Origin: Chryseobacterium sp. Leaf404
GTDB lineage: Bacteria; Bacteroidota; Bacteroidia; Flavobacteriales; Weeksellaceae
DNA: 64,000 bases
Assembly (NCBI RefSeq): GCF_001424145.1
Contig: NZ_LMQM01000010.1
Span: forward strand, 613,038-677,037
Reading direction: 5' to 3'
The notes beneath the pieces were generated by a model that worked only from the letters and a program-made list of their open reading frames with translations, ran no database searches and was not told the origin of the DNA. Below, one piece after another: positions 44,559 through 54,200 of this stretch (its first letter is position 1; every line of letters starts with the position of its first letter). The translations under genes and the position numbers were made by a program.

Positions 44559-45203
44559 ATGAAAATCCAAAAGTTAATTGTAGGTGCTCTGTTTGCATCA
44601 TTACTAGTGTCAACAAGCTGTAAAAAAAATGAAACCGCTGAAACAAACTCGGTGGAACAGCCTGCTGTGACAGATTCTACATCTATGAACGACTCTGCAA
44701 GTATGGCAAAACCAGCGGAAGAAACGAAAATGGTGGGAGGTGCAGAAATGTATCCATCCAAAAATATTGTTGAAAATGCAGTAAATTCTAAAGATCATAC
44801 AACATTGGTAGCAGCTGTAAAAGCAGCAGGATTGGTTGAGACTTTATCCGGTGCAGGTCCTTTCACTGTTTTTGCTCCTACCAACGCGGCATTTGATATG
44901 CTACCTAAAGAGGCCGTTTCTAATCTTATGAAGCCTGAGAATAAAAAAGCATTAGCTGGCGTACTTACTTATCATGTAGTTTCGGGCAAAGTTTCTGCAG
45001 CAGATTTGATGAATAAGATTAAAGAAGGTAACGGCAAAGCCGTTTTGACTACTGTTGCAGGCGGAAAACTTACTGCATGGGAAAAAGATGGTAAAGTTTA
45101 TCTTACAGATGAAAAAGGTGGGGAAGCGATGGTGAGCATTGCAGACGTCAATCAGTCCAACGGGGTGATTCATGTGATCGACCATGTTCTGATGCCAAAA
45201 TAA
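44559..45203 (+). CDS. fasciclin-domain lipoprotein
   Basis: A 214-residue lipoprotein with the signal ending at Cys21 (LVSTSCKKNE). A disordered linker rich in Thr, Ser and Glu follows. The fasciclin domain runs from about 70 to the end, with TTLVAAVKAAGLVETLSGAG, PFTVFAPTNAAFDMLPKEAV, LTYHVVSGKVSAADLM and VNQSNGVIHVIDHVLMPK. Fasciclin domains mediate adhesion in eukaryotes and are common surface proteins in Bacteroidetes. The role here is unknown. Confidence 0.9.
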   Translation: MKIQKLIVGALFASLLVSTSCKKNETAETNSVEQPAVTDSTSMNDSASMAKPAEETKMVGGAEMYPSKNIVENAVNSKDHTTLVAAVKAAGLVETLSGAGPFTVFAPTNAAFDMLPKEAVSNLMKPENKKALAGVLTYHVVSGKVSAADLMNKIKEGNGKAVLTTVAGGKLTAWEKDGKVYLTDEKGGEAMVSIADVNQSNGVIHVIDHVLMPK

Positions 45204-45277
45204 TTGCATTGATTATTGTAAAGAAAGCTTATTTTCACAAAAACCCTTGCAAAATTTCAAATCTTAAATTCAATTAA

Positions 45278-45306
45278 AAATCGCTTCCAATTTTTGGAAG
45301 CGATTT
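45278..45306. terminator. bidirectional terminator between fasciclin and A2M genes
   Basis: AAATCGCTTCCAA (45278-45290), three-base loop, then TTGGAAGCGATTT (45294-45306), a 13-pair perfect stem. It is T-rich on both sides when read in each direction. It separates the convergent fasciclin and alpha-2-macroglobulin genes. Confidence 0.88.
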
Positions 45307-45333
45307 CTTTTTTATTGATATTTTTTTTTAATA

Positions 45334-48300
45334 TTACTCTTTTATTTCCACAGTAATCCCCTTTGTATTTGAATTCATCTGCGGTGCATAATAATTCTGA
45401 ACTGTGGTAATTCCGTTGGAGAAAACTCCGGATGCATTGCAAATCAAATCATATTCAAAAACATATTTTCCTTTCGGCATTGACTGAATGTAGAAGTTTG
45501 TGGAAGCGTCTTTTGTCGACTGATAATATCCCAAACTGTTTTTCCACTGATAGCCCGAAATGACACTTATAGGCTCAAAACCTGCCGCTCTCATGTCTTT
45601 AATCTGGATAAATTCCATTGCGCGGTCTGTGTTTAAAATCATTCTTACAGTTACCTTATCTCCCACTTTTAAAAGCGTTTCGGATGTGATATTTTTCAGT
45701 TCTTCGCCGTTGACCGTTTTTACTTTTTTGTAGAGTTCTTTTGTAACGGAAAGGTAATTTTCAGAAGATTTAATTTTATCTAAATCTTCATAATACTGCC
45801 AGAATAATCCGCCCTGAACGATTCCCGCACCTGGTTTTGTAATGGTTACAGTTGCTAATTTTTTATCGACAAAGTCTGTTTTTATCGAAGATTTCACATA
45901 ACCTGTTGCCTGAGTTTCTGGTTTTAATTCTTTCCCGCCCCAAATAATGGTTGCTTTATCGCTGTCTGATGAAGTCCATGATTTTCCTGAATTTAAAATC
46001 GTGAAAATTGCTTCTGCAGTTCCTCTGGAGCTTCCCCACGAGTTCACTTCTTTTTGAGTAATCAGCCAGATTTTCATTTCTTCAATAAATTTCTGGTCGG
46101 TTGGTTTTAATGTACTGAAAGCTTCCAACACACCTGCGTGATTCACCACTTTTGAGCTGAACCAGCCCCAGTCATTCAGATTCTGTTTCCAGTAAACACC
46201 TTGATTTTTAGAATCGACTGAGGTTTCCTTTAAATAATTTAATAATTTTTCTGAAACATCTTTCAAACCGTAATCACTCATCAAAATTGCTGCACGATGC
46301 AGTCCGAAGAATGTAAAATCTGTGATTTTTGCGGTTTTGGCTTTTTCTTTTACCAAAGATTTTAACGTTGCAGATTTTCCGGTTAAAAGATATTCTTTTT
46401 CCCAGTAATTTCTGGCATTCAAATAATCCAACGTCCAGTTTGTCCACACATTTTCCTTTTCCACGTCATATTTTCCAACTTCCTGATCGACATATTGTAC
46501 CAGTTTATTAACTAAATCTTTCTGTTCTGAATTTTGATAATCTTTCACATTATCTTTCAGCCAAAGATTGATTTTACCTAAATTTCTTAAAATGTAAAGC
46601 GAAGTAGAATACGAACTCGGATAACCCTGATACCACGAAAAACCACCATCCGGATTCTGCAGTTTTTTCAAATCATCCCAATCCTGACTGATTGAATTTT
46701 TCATCGTGTTGGCATCAAAAAGCAAAGCTAATTTCTGCATATGTTCAGTCTCATTTTTACTTTCCAGAACCCACGGAGTTTCATCCAGCAAGGTCTGTTT
46801 CAGTTCCTGATTTTTTTCAAGATTTGAATTTAATAATCCTTTGTTTTGATATTCTTCAAAAACAGTTTTCAGTTTTGGATTTGCTTTAAAAATTTCCGAA
46901 GCTAAAACGTCTGCAAACCATTTATTAAATACAACATCCGCAGAATTGTTCTGATCATTTTTAAGGCTTGGCAATGCAAACATGATTTCCCAAATCGGAC
47001 TTGTCGTCAGTTCTAAAGTATTGGAAACATTTGAAATTGTAATTGAACTGTTATTTTTAAGATTTTCGATCTCAAAAGTTTTGGTTTCGCCTTCTTTTAC
47101 GAATACAGGAACAGCTTCTGTGACAAGCATTCTGTTTGGTAAAACTGCAACTGCTTTTTGCTCACCATCAGAATAATTTCCGGCCTTCGCAACGACTTTG
47201 AGAATAATCGATGAAACATTTTTTGGAACAAGAACTTTCCATGTTAATGCAGAATTTCCCTTTTCCTTTAAATCAAAATTCTGAATACTTGATTTTAAAC
47301 CAAATTTATCAGAAATATCTTCATTGGTAAAAGCGTCTAAGATTTGGAGTTGAGCCGTTCCGTTTAGTTTTTTATCAGTAAGATTTGAGAGTTTAGATTG
47401 CAAGTTTAATTCATCACCTTCTCTCAAAAATCTCGGATAATTCGGTGTAACTGAAAATTCTTTCTGTGTAACGACTTGTTTTTCCAAGGTTGCCGCTCTT
47501 GCATCTTTTGTGTGAGCCAAAAACATTAATTTCCATTTGGTTAATGCCTCCGGAGAAGTAAATTTAAAGCTTACATTTCCGTCTTTGTCTGTTTTTAAAT
47601 CTGGGTAGAAGAAGGCAGTTTCGTTGAGATTTTGGCGAACGGGAACTTTATTTGAAAGCGTTTCACTCAATTGTGTAGGATCGATGACATCTGTGTATTC
47701 AATCTTTTCTTCTTTTGAAAGCTGTCTTCCAGAATTGAGAATTTCTACCGCTGCATCATCCATTCTCAAGCTCTGTAAGCGCACCTCTTGTGGTGCAGCT
47801 GCAATTTTGTGATTTACCCTTGCATCTCCAGCCAAATATCCCTGATTAGAAGTTGGCTCCTCATCCTGATAATCTAAATCTTCATCTAAAGAATAATTTA
47901 GCCAGTTTAATTCAGGAATTCCAATGCTTTTTACTCTTAAATATTTATAATTTTTTTCATAATATCCCTGCTGAAGACTGTTTTGTATAGAATAATTTTT
48001 AAAATCATCATAAGATATTTTTAAAGTATTCCAATCGAATTTATTGACATTGAACTGATCCAAAGACATATCATACATATTCGCAAGCACTTCCGCGTTT
48101 ACTTTTTCCTGATCATTTCCTGAAACTTTTACTATCCATTTTTCTTTGGAATTCGGTTCTATTTTATCTCTGAAAGTTACCGTTTCAATCGTCATATTGT
48201 TTGACTGATCAACCACGTTATAATTAACAGTTTTGGTTTGTACATCATTGAAAGATACCAGCTGAAAAGTAATATTTAAATTTGAAATCTTATCATTTAA

Positions 48301-51222
48301 AGATGCCGTAACAGGGAATTTTAAAACTCCATTTTTAAACTGGTGAACCGAGCTCACAACCGAATTTACTCCATCCTGAAAAAACACATTCACAGACGCA
48401 TCCGGAATCGAAGAATAAACATAAATTTCTGAAGTTTCCCCTCGATTCAACTCTGTTTTTGGCTGAACAATTTCAAGGAAAATATTTTGCTCTTTACCAA
48501 CATATTTTTTACTGAAAACAGAAAAATTCTGCTTTGTTCTTATCGTGTCTTTTCCTTCGATATTAAATAACTCAAGTTCATAATTTCCTGTTTCAAGTTT
48601 GCCTAAACTTAGATCCTGTGAAGCTTCGACTTCGCTTTGTGAAACAGTTTTACTTAACATAATCGACTGAGGTTTTGGACTGTCTTCATCATCAATTTTA
48701 TCAAAACGGTCGTGCGGAAATTTGTTTATAAATTCTGCCTTGGAATACTGCGGCAAATTCTGAGTATAATCTTCAAAATTACTTCTGAAAATTCTTTCAG
48801 GAGATTTCAGTTTTGAAAGTTTTATCTGATACGATTTTTTAAGATTCTGTTCGTTGTAATTTTTAGTTTCAACTTTCAGTTTTACATTTTCATCGTCAAA
48901 AACATTTTTTATATCATCAGCTTTGATGTAGTGTGAGACAGAAGCTACCTTCAAATTTGTATTTGCAGACTGAGTTTCGCCGTTGATATCAGTAACAGAA
49001 GCATTCACGGCAAAATTATCGATTTGGATTCCATCAATTTTGTCGTCTTTTTTTAAATCAACTCTTATAGTAAATTCGCCTTTATCATCCGTTTTAACGT
49101 CTCCCAAAATTGAATTTTCGTTATCATAATCATGTGGAAACCAAGGGAAATATTTCCATCTGATGTTCTGTTTTTTGATTTCGTAATTTACTGTTGTATT
49201 GCTTAATGCAACTCCGGAAAACATCATCGTTTTACCTTTTAATTCAAGCGTTTCTCCGTATTTGTATTCTGTTTTTACAGGTTCGAATGTGACTTCAAAC
49301 TTGGGTCTTTTGTATTCTTCAACCTGAATATATTTGTTCCATTCTGCAAAACCCTCAGTTTTAATTCTGAAAGAGCCATTAAGTTTACCTTTGGGCAAAA
49401 TAAAGCTTCCATGATAAGAACCAAATTCATTTGTTGTAAATTCCTGAGAAGTTATTTCCTGATTATTTGCATCAACCAAACTAATTTTCTGTTTCGTATT
49501 TGAAGCTACAGATTCTTTATCATTCACAATCTGGGTGCTGATTACTTTAAAATAAACCGTTTGACCAGGTCTGTAGATCGCTCTGTCGGTAAAAATCTGT
49601 GCTTTCTTTGCATTTCTTTCCTGAATATATTGATTTCTATCGTGCCCGTAAACACTCATCATTTGGAAACTGTTAGTTTTTGGCTGGGTGATCAGATATC
49701 TTCTGTAAAATTCTTTATTTTCGGATAATGGAAATTTAAAAATCCCGTTTTTATCAGTCAAAAGCTTCGTTTCAGATAATTTTTTATCACCTGAGAATTC
49801 ATAAATGATAAGATTTTCTTCGCCTACAACATTACCATTTTCACTGTTTACCAATTTCAAAAGATTCTGTAAATCTCCCTCATCAGATTTTGTCTGATAA
49901 AGAATTTTGTTTTCTGAAACGAAAAAATAAAAATGCTGATATTTAAGACTTTCTTTATCGTTTTCAACTACAAATTCTGCAATATAAATTCCTGCAGGCA
50001 GAGGTTTTATTTCGAGTGAAGTTCTGTGAGTCTTGTAATCTTTAGGATTATTCAGTTTAAATTCATCCTTTCTTACCAATGTTTTTTTTATTCCGTCTAA
50101 TGAATTTTTGTTTTTGTATGAGAAAAACTCATTTACGTTTTGAGGTTTATAAATATTGAGACTGAAATTTTCTACATTTTTAAATTCCGCAGAAAAATGG
50201 ATCGGCACATTGGGCTGCGTCTGGTCTTCATAAATTATTTCAAGAGAAGGATTTACAATTCGGTTTTCGATATTTTTAAGGTTATTTAAAAAAGACGATT
50301 CAGGAAATTCCTTTTTAGCTTTTTCAATTGCTGCAAGCGCGTCTTTTTCCTTATCTTCCAAAGTCAGAGTTTGAGCAATATCTTCGTAAATCAAAACTTT
50401 GTAATCTCCTTCCACAGGAGAATTTGCTAATTTGTAAAGCTGCTCCACCTTATTTTTGCAGTCGGTATTTACACAATCCTGAACGATCTTATCATGAGAA
50501 AAATACAGTTTTGAATTTCCTGTATTTACAGCAATTAATTCATCCAAAATTTTACTGATCTCAATTTTATTTTCAGCCAATTCGTTTGGTGTGAAAAAAT
50601 TGAGATTTTTAAGAAAATTAATCTTTTCCAAAGCATACCAGTCGTATAAAGTCGGGAAAAATTCAATAGACGAAGTATTATAAAAGACTTTCTTATACTT
50701 CGAAAAATCAATCTTTTTTAATTCAGCTTTCATCTGATCCAACTCCTGATGCGATTTGGAAATATAGTTTTTAAAATCAAGTTTAGACCAGGTTTCAATT
50801 GAAGAAACATCCTGTTGATTGATATTGGTTTGGTCGTTAATCTTCCAGATATTGTGAATGTAATATTCGTGTAAAAAATTGGAAACTAAAATTTTAAAGA
50901 AAAGCCTGTCATCTCCCTTCAACTGCTGTTCAGTAGCTCTTATTTTCGCAAAAAATTTTGAATCCAAATCATTTTCTTCACTGTGGGAGATTTCGAAGAT
51001 GATTGCATATTCTGATCTCAGAGCTTTTATCAGTTCAATCGTTTTATTTTCTTTCATTGCGCGTGTCTGTATTTCTGTAATGATGGGAAGATTGCTTTTA
51101 AACTTCCCTGCATTCGAGTTTTCCTGAACTTTTTTCCATTGGGTATCGTAATAATTCTGAGCCTGAATTTGATTGAAAATCCCAATAAACAGAAGAATCA
51201 GGATGAGTTTGATGCTTTTCAT
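45334..51222 (-). CDS. alpha-2-macroglobulin family protein without thioester
   Basis: A 1962-residue secreted protein (signal peptide LILILLFIGIFNQIQAQ). The N-terminal 500 residues are helical and repeat-like. The MG2-type region has TDRAIYRPGQTVYFKVISTQ near 545. The alpha-2-macroglobulin core has LNETAFFYPDLKTDKDGNVS and TSPEALTKWKLMFLAHTKD near 1200. The C-terminal helical toroid starts near 1410. The thioester motif, normally in a Cys-x-x-Gln context at the region reading WEIMFALPSL then WFADVLASEI, is absent. It is not a lipoprotein. It is a tandem paralogue of the next gene, nine bases away, so they form an operon. It may trap proteases without covalent bonding. Confidence 0.88.
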   Translation of the reverse strand: MKSIKLILILLFIGIFNQIQAQNYYDTQWKKVQENSNAGKFKSNLPIITEIQTRAMKENKTIELIKALRSEYAIIFEISHSEENDLDSKFFAKIRATEQQLKGDDRLFFKILVSNFLHEYYIHNIWKINDQTNINQQDVSSIETWSKLDFKNYISKSHQELDQMKAELKKIDFSKYKKVFYNTSSIEFFPTLYDWYALEKINFLKNLNFFTPNELAENKIEISKILDELIAVNTGNSKLYFSHDKIVQDCVNTDCKNKVEQLYKLANSPVEGDYKVLIYEDIAQTLTLEDKEKDALAAIEKAKKEFPESSFLNNLKNIENRIVNPSLEIIYEDQTQPNVPIHFSAEFKNVENFSLNIYKPQNVNEFFSYKNKNSLDGIKKTLVRKDEFKLNNPKDYKTHRTSLEIKPLPAGIYIAEFVVENDKESLKYQHFYFFVSENKILYQTKSDEGDLQNLLKLVNSENGNVVGEENLIIYEFSGDKKLSETKLLTDKNGIFKFPLSENKEFYRRYLITQPKTNSFQMMSVYGHDRNQYIQERNAKKAQIFTDRAIYRPGQTVYFKVISTQIVNDKESVASNTKQKISLVDANNQEITSQEFTTNEFGSYHGSFILPKGKLNGSFRIKTEGFAEWNKYIQVEEYKRPKFEVTFEPVKTEYKYGETLELKGKTMMFSGVALSNTTVNYEIKKQNIRWKYFPWFPHDYDNENSILGDVKTDDKGEFTIRVDLKKDDKIDGIQIDNFAVNASVTDINGETQSANTNLKVASVSHYIKADDIKNVFDDENVKLKVETKNYNEQNLKKSYQIKLSKLKSPERIFRSNFEDYTQNLPQYSKAEFINKFPHDRFDKIDDEDSPKPQSIMLSKTVSQSEVEASQDLSLGKLETGNYELELFNIEGKDTIRTKQNFSVFSKKYVGKEQNIFLEIVQPKTELNRGETSEIYVYSSIPDASVNVFFQDGVNSVVSSVHQFKNGVLKFPVTASLNDKISNLNITFQLVSFNDVQTKTVNYNVVDQSNNMTIETVTFRDKIEPNSKEKWIVKVSGNDQEKVNAEVLANMYDMSLDQFNVNKFDWNTLKISYDDFKNYSIQNSLQQGYYEKNYKYLRVKSIGIPELNWLNYSLDEDLDYQDEEPTSNQGYLAGDARVNHKIAAAPQEVRLQSLRMDDAAVEILNSGRQLSKEEKIEYTDVIDPTQLSETLSNKVPVRQNLNETAFFYPDLKTDKDGNVSFKFTSPEALTKWKLMFLAHTKDARAATLEKQVVTQKEFSVTPNYPRFLREGDELNLQSKLSNLTDKKLNGTAQLQILDAFTNEDISDKFGLKSSIQNFDLKEKGNSALTWKVLVPKNVSSIILKVVAKAGNYSDGEQKAVAVLPNRMLVTEAVPVFVKEGETKTFEIENLKNNSSITISNVSNTLELTTSPIWEIMFALPSLKNDQNNSADVVFNKWFADVLASEIFKANPKLKTVFEEYQNKGLLNSNLEKNQELKQTLLDETPWVLESKNETEHMQKLALLFDANTMKNSISQDWDDLKKLQNPDGGFSWYQGYPSSYSTSLYILRNLGKINLWLKDNVKDYQNSEQKDLVNKLVQYVDQEVGKYDVEKENVWTNWTLDYLNARNYWEKEYLLTGKSATLKSLVKEKAKTAKITDFTFFGLHRAAILMSDYGLKDVSEKLLNYLKETSVDSKNQGVYWKQNLNDWGWFSSKVVNHAGVLEAFSTLKPTDQKFIEEMKIWLITQKEVNSWGSSRGTAEAIFTILNSGKSWTSSDSDKATIIWGGKELKPETQATGYVKSSIKTDFVDKKLATVTITKPGAGIVQGGLFWQYYEDLDKIKSSENYLSVTKELYKKVKTVNGEELKNITSETLLKVGDKVTVRMILNTDRAMEFIQIKDMRAAGFEPISVISGYQWKNSLGYYQSTKDASTNFYIQSMPKGKYVFEYDLICNASGVFSNGITTVQNYYAPQMNSNTKGITVEIKE

Positions 51223-51231
51223 ATTTGATGT

Positions 51232-54200
51232 TTAGTTTTTAATTTCAAGTTTATCGCCTTTTGTGCGGGCATTCATTTGAGGTGCATAATAATTCTGAAG
51301 CGTTGCAAACCCGCTGGAGAAACTGCCTGCTGCATTACAAACGAGATCGTACTCAAAAACGTATTTTCCTTTCGGCATATAGTAAATATAAAAATTGGTT
51401 GAAGCATCTTTTGTTGCCTGATAATAACCTAAATTATTTTTGTACTGATACCCCGAAAGCACGTCTACAGGCTCCAATCCCGCAGCTCTCATATCTTTCA
51501 GATGAACATATTGCATCGGTCTGTCGGAGTTCAAAATCATTCTTACAGTAAGGCGGTCTCCCACATTCAACGGACTGTTTTCTGTGATTTTAAGCAGTTC
51601 TTCGCCATTCGTGGTTTTTACTTTTTTGTAAAATTCTCTCGTCATCGAAATATAGGTTTCGGTAGATTTTGCATTGTTGATATCTTCATAATATTGCCAG
51701 AACAAACCGCCCTGAACAATTCCCGGACCTGGTTTGGATACCGTAACCTGACCCAATTTGGGATCAATTTTATCTGAATTGAAGGTCTGTTTCAGGAAGC
51801 CTGTGGTTTTGGTTTGAGAATTAACTTCTTTTCCTCCCCAGATCACCGTTGCTTTATCAGCTTCTGGAGTTGTCCACGATTTGCCGGAATTCATCATGAT
51901 GTAAATAATTTCCGCAGTCGTTCTTGAGTTCCCCCATGAATTGGTTTCTTTTTGTGTAGCCAGCCATATTTTTGATTCTTCGATAAAATCAATGTCATTC
52001 GGTGCAATTTTGGCCAAAGCTTCGATGGCTCCGGCATGATTTACAGCCTTGGATTCGTACCAACCCCAGTCGTTGAGATTTTTCTTCCAGTAAGCACCTT
52101 GTGTTTCAGATGAAACTGAAGTTTCCTTTAAATAATTAATCAGTTTTTTGCAGGTATCTTTCAATCCGTAATTATCGTAAATCAGAGCTGCACGGTGAAC
52201 ACCGTAAAACGTTAGATCTGTTACTTTAAACTTATCTGCTCGGTCGATGATCATTTGTTTTAATCTTAAACCTTTCCCCGAAATCGGATATTCTTTTTCC
52301 CAATAACGTCTCGTATCTAAATAATCTAATGCAAAATTGCTCCACGGATTGTCTTTTTCTTCACTCCAGTATCTTTCCAGTTGAGAATCGATGTAGCCGA
52401 TCAGTCGTCCAACCATCGATTGCTGTCCACCCGGTTGGTATTCTCCAATCCCATCTTTCAGCCAGACATTCATCTTACCTAAATTTTTAAGAATGTATAA
52501 TGAATTGCTGTACGAACTTTCGTAGCCCGGAAGCCACGGAAAACCGCCATCGCCGTTTTGGTAACGCAATAAGATACTCCAGTCTTTGGCAATAGAATTT
52601 TTCATCTGATTGACCTCGAAAAGTCGGGCAACTCTGTTCATCGTTTCTGTTTCTGACTGAGATTGCAGAACCCAAGGCGTTTCTTCAAGTAAAACCTGCT
52701 TAAGTTCCTGATTTTTTTCAAGATTGCTTTTCAGCAAATCAGCGCTTTTGTATTCATCAAAAACCGCTTTCATTCTCGGATTGGCTTTAAATATTTCTGT
52801 ACCAACCACATCTGCAAACCAGGTATTGAACCAGTCATCCGAACTGATGTTTAAGTATTCACTCAAATCCGGCAAGGCAAAAATAATTTCCCAGATCGGA
52901 TTGGTTTTCAGTTCCAAAGTATTTCTCACATTTTCTGCCGTTCCTGTGGTATAATTAGTAAGATTTTCCAAGGTAAAAGTTTTGGTCTGACCTTCTTTCA
53001 CGAAAATCGGAACTGCGTCTGTTAACAACATTCTGTTAGACAATACCGCGACTGGAATCTGCTCTCCATCAGAAAAATCACCTGCTTTTGCAACGACTTT
53101 TATGATGATGGAATTTACTTTGTTGTAAGGCGTTTGAATTTTCCAGCTCGCTACAGCATTTCCTGTATTCTGAACTTTAAAATCCTGAACTGAACCCGTA
53201 ATTCCAAATAAAGATGTGATATCTTCATTGGTTTCGGCATTTAAAATCTGAAGTGAAACCTTTCCATCCAAAGACTTATCGGTAAGATTAGAAATTTTAG
53301 TCTGGAAAGAAAGTTCGTCTCCTTCTCTCAAAAACCGTGGATAATTCGGAGTTACCGAAAGTTTTTTCTGAGTGATAATATCCTTCTCCAAAACGGCATT
53401 TCTGTCGTCTTTTGTGTGGGCAAGAAACATTAATTTCCATTTGGTTAAAGCTTCGGGAGTGGTAAATTCAAAACTTACATTCCCCTGAGCATCGGTTTTC
53501 AGATGAGGATAGAAAAATGCAGTTTCATTAAGATTCTGTCTCGCATTTACTTTATCAAGATCTTCATCTTTTACATGTGGTGGTGGCGCATCGTCTTTAT
53601 CTAAAACACCGTCTGCATCTTTATCAGCGAAACGGCCCTTGGATTTTTGAGCAGAAGAAACTTCCGCCGCCATCATAGCCTTTGGCTTAGGGCATCCGTT
53701 ATAACTTTCCAATCCTGGAACTGATGGGCAGGCATCTTTCATATCATCGATTCCGTCGCCATCTGTATCTGTAGTCAAACCGTATTTTAACAGTAATTCA
53801 TAAAATACATTTTCATCAAACCATTTGAGTTGCGGCAGATTAATTTGCTTGGTTTCAAGATATTTAACCTGTTGATACCAGTACAGTTGTGACGGATAAA
53901 TCTCAACATTAAAATCTTTGAAAACGTTTGTCGGCCTGTAAATTTTCGTCCATGAATATTTATTGGGAACAAATTTATCCAGCGATTTATCATACATATT
54001 CGCTAAAACTTCAGCAACAACCTTTTCCTTCTCTCTGCCTAAAATTTTGATGCTCCATTTTTCTTTTGAATTGGGTTCCAGTTTATCTTTGAACGTCGTC
54101 AATTCAATTTTCAGAGGTGGATCTTCATTTTTGATGTTGAGATTGATGTATTCATTTTGAACATCGTTGTACTGAGCCAGAACGAACTGAATATTATATT

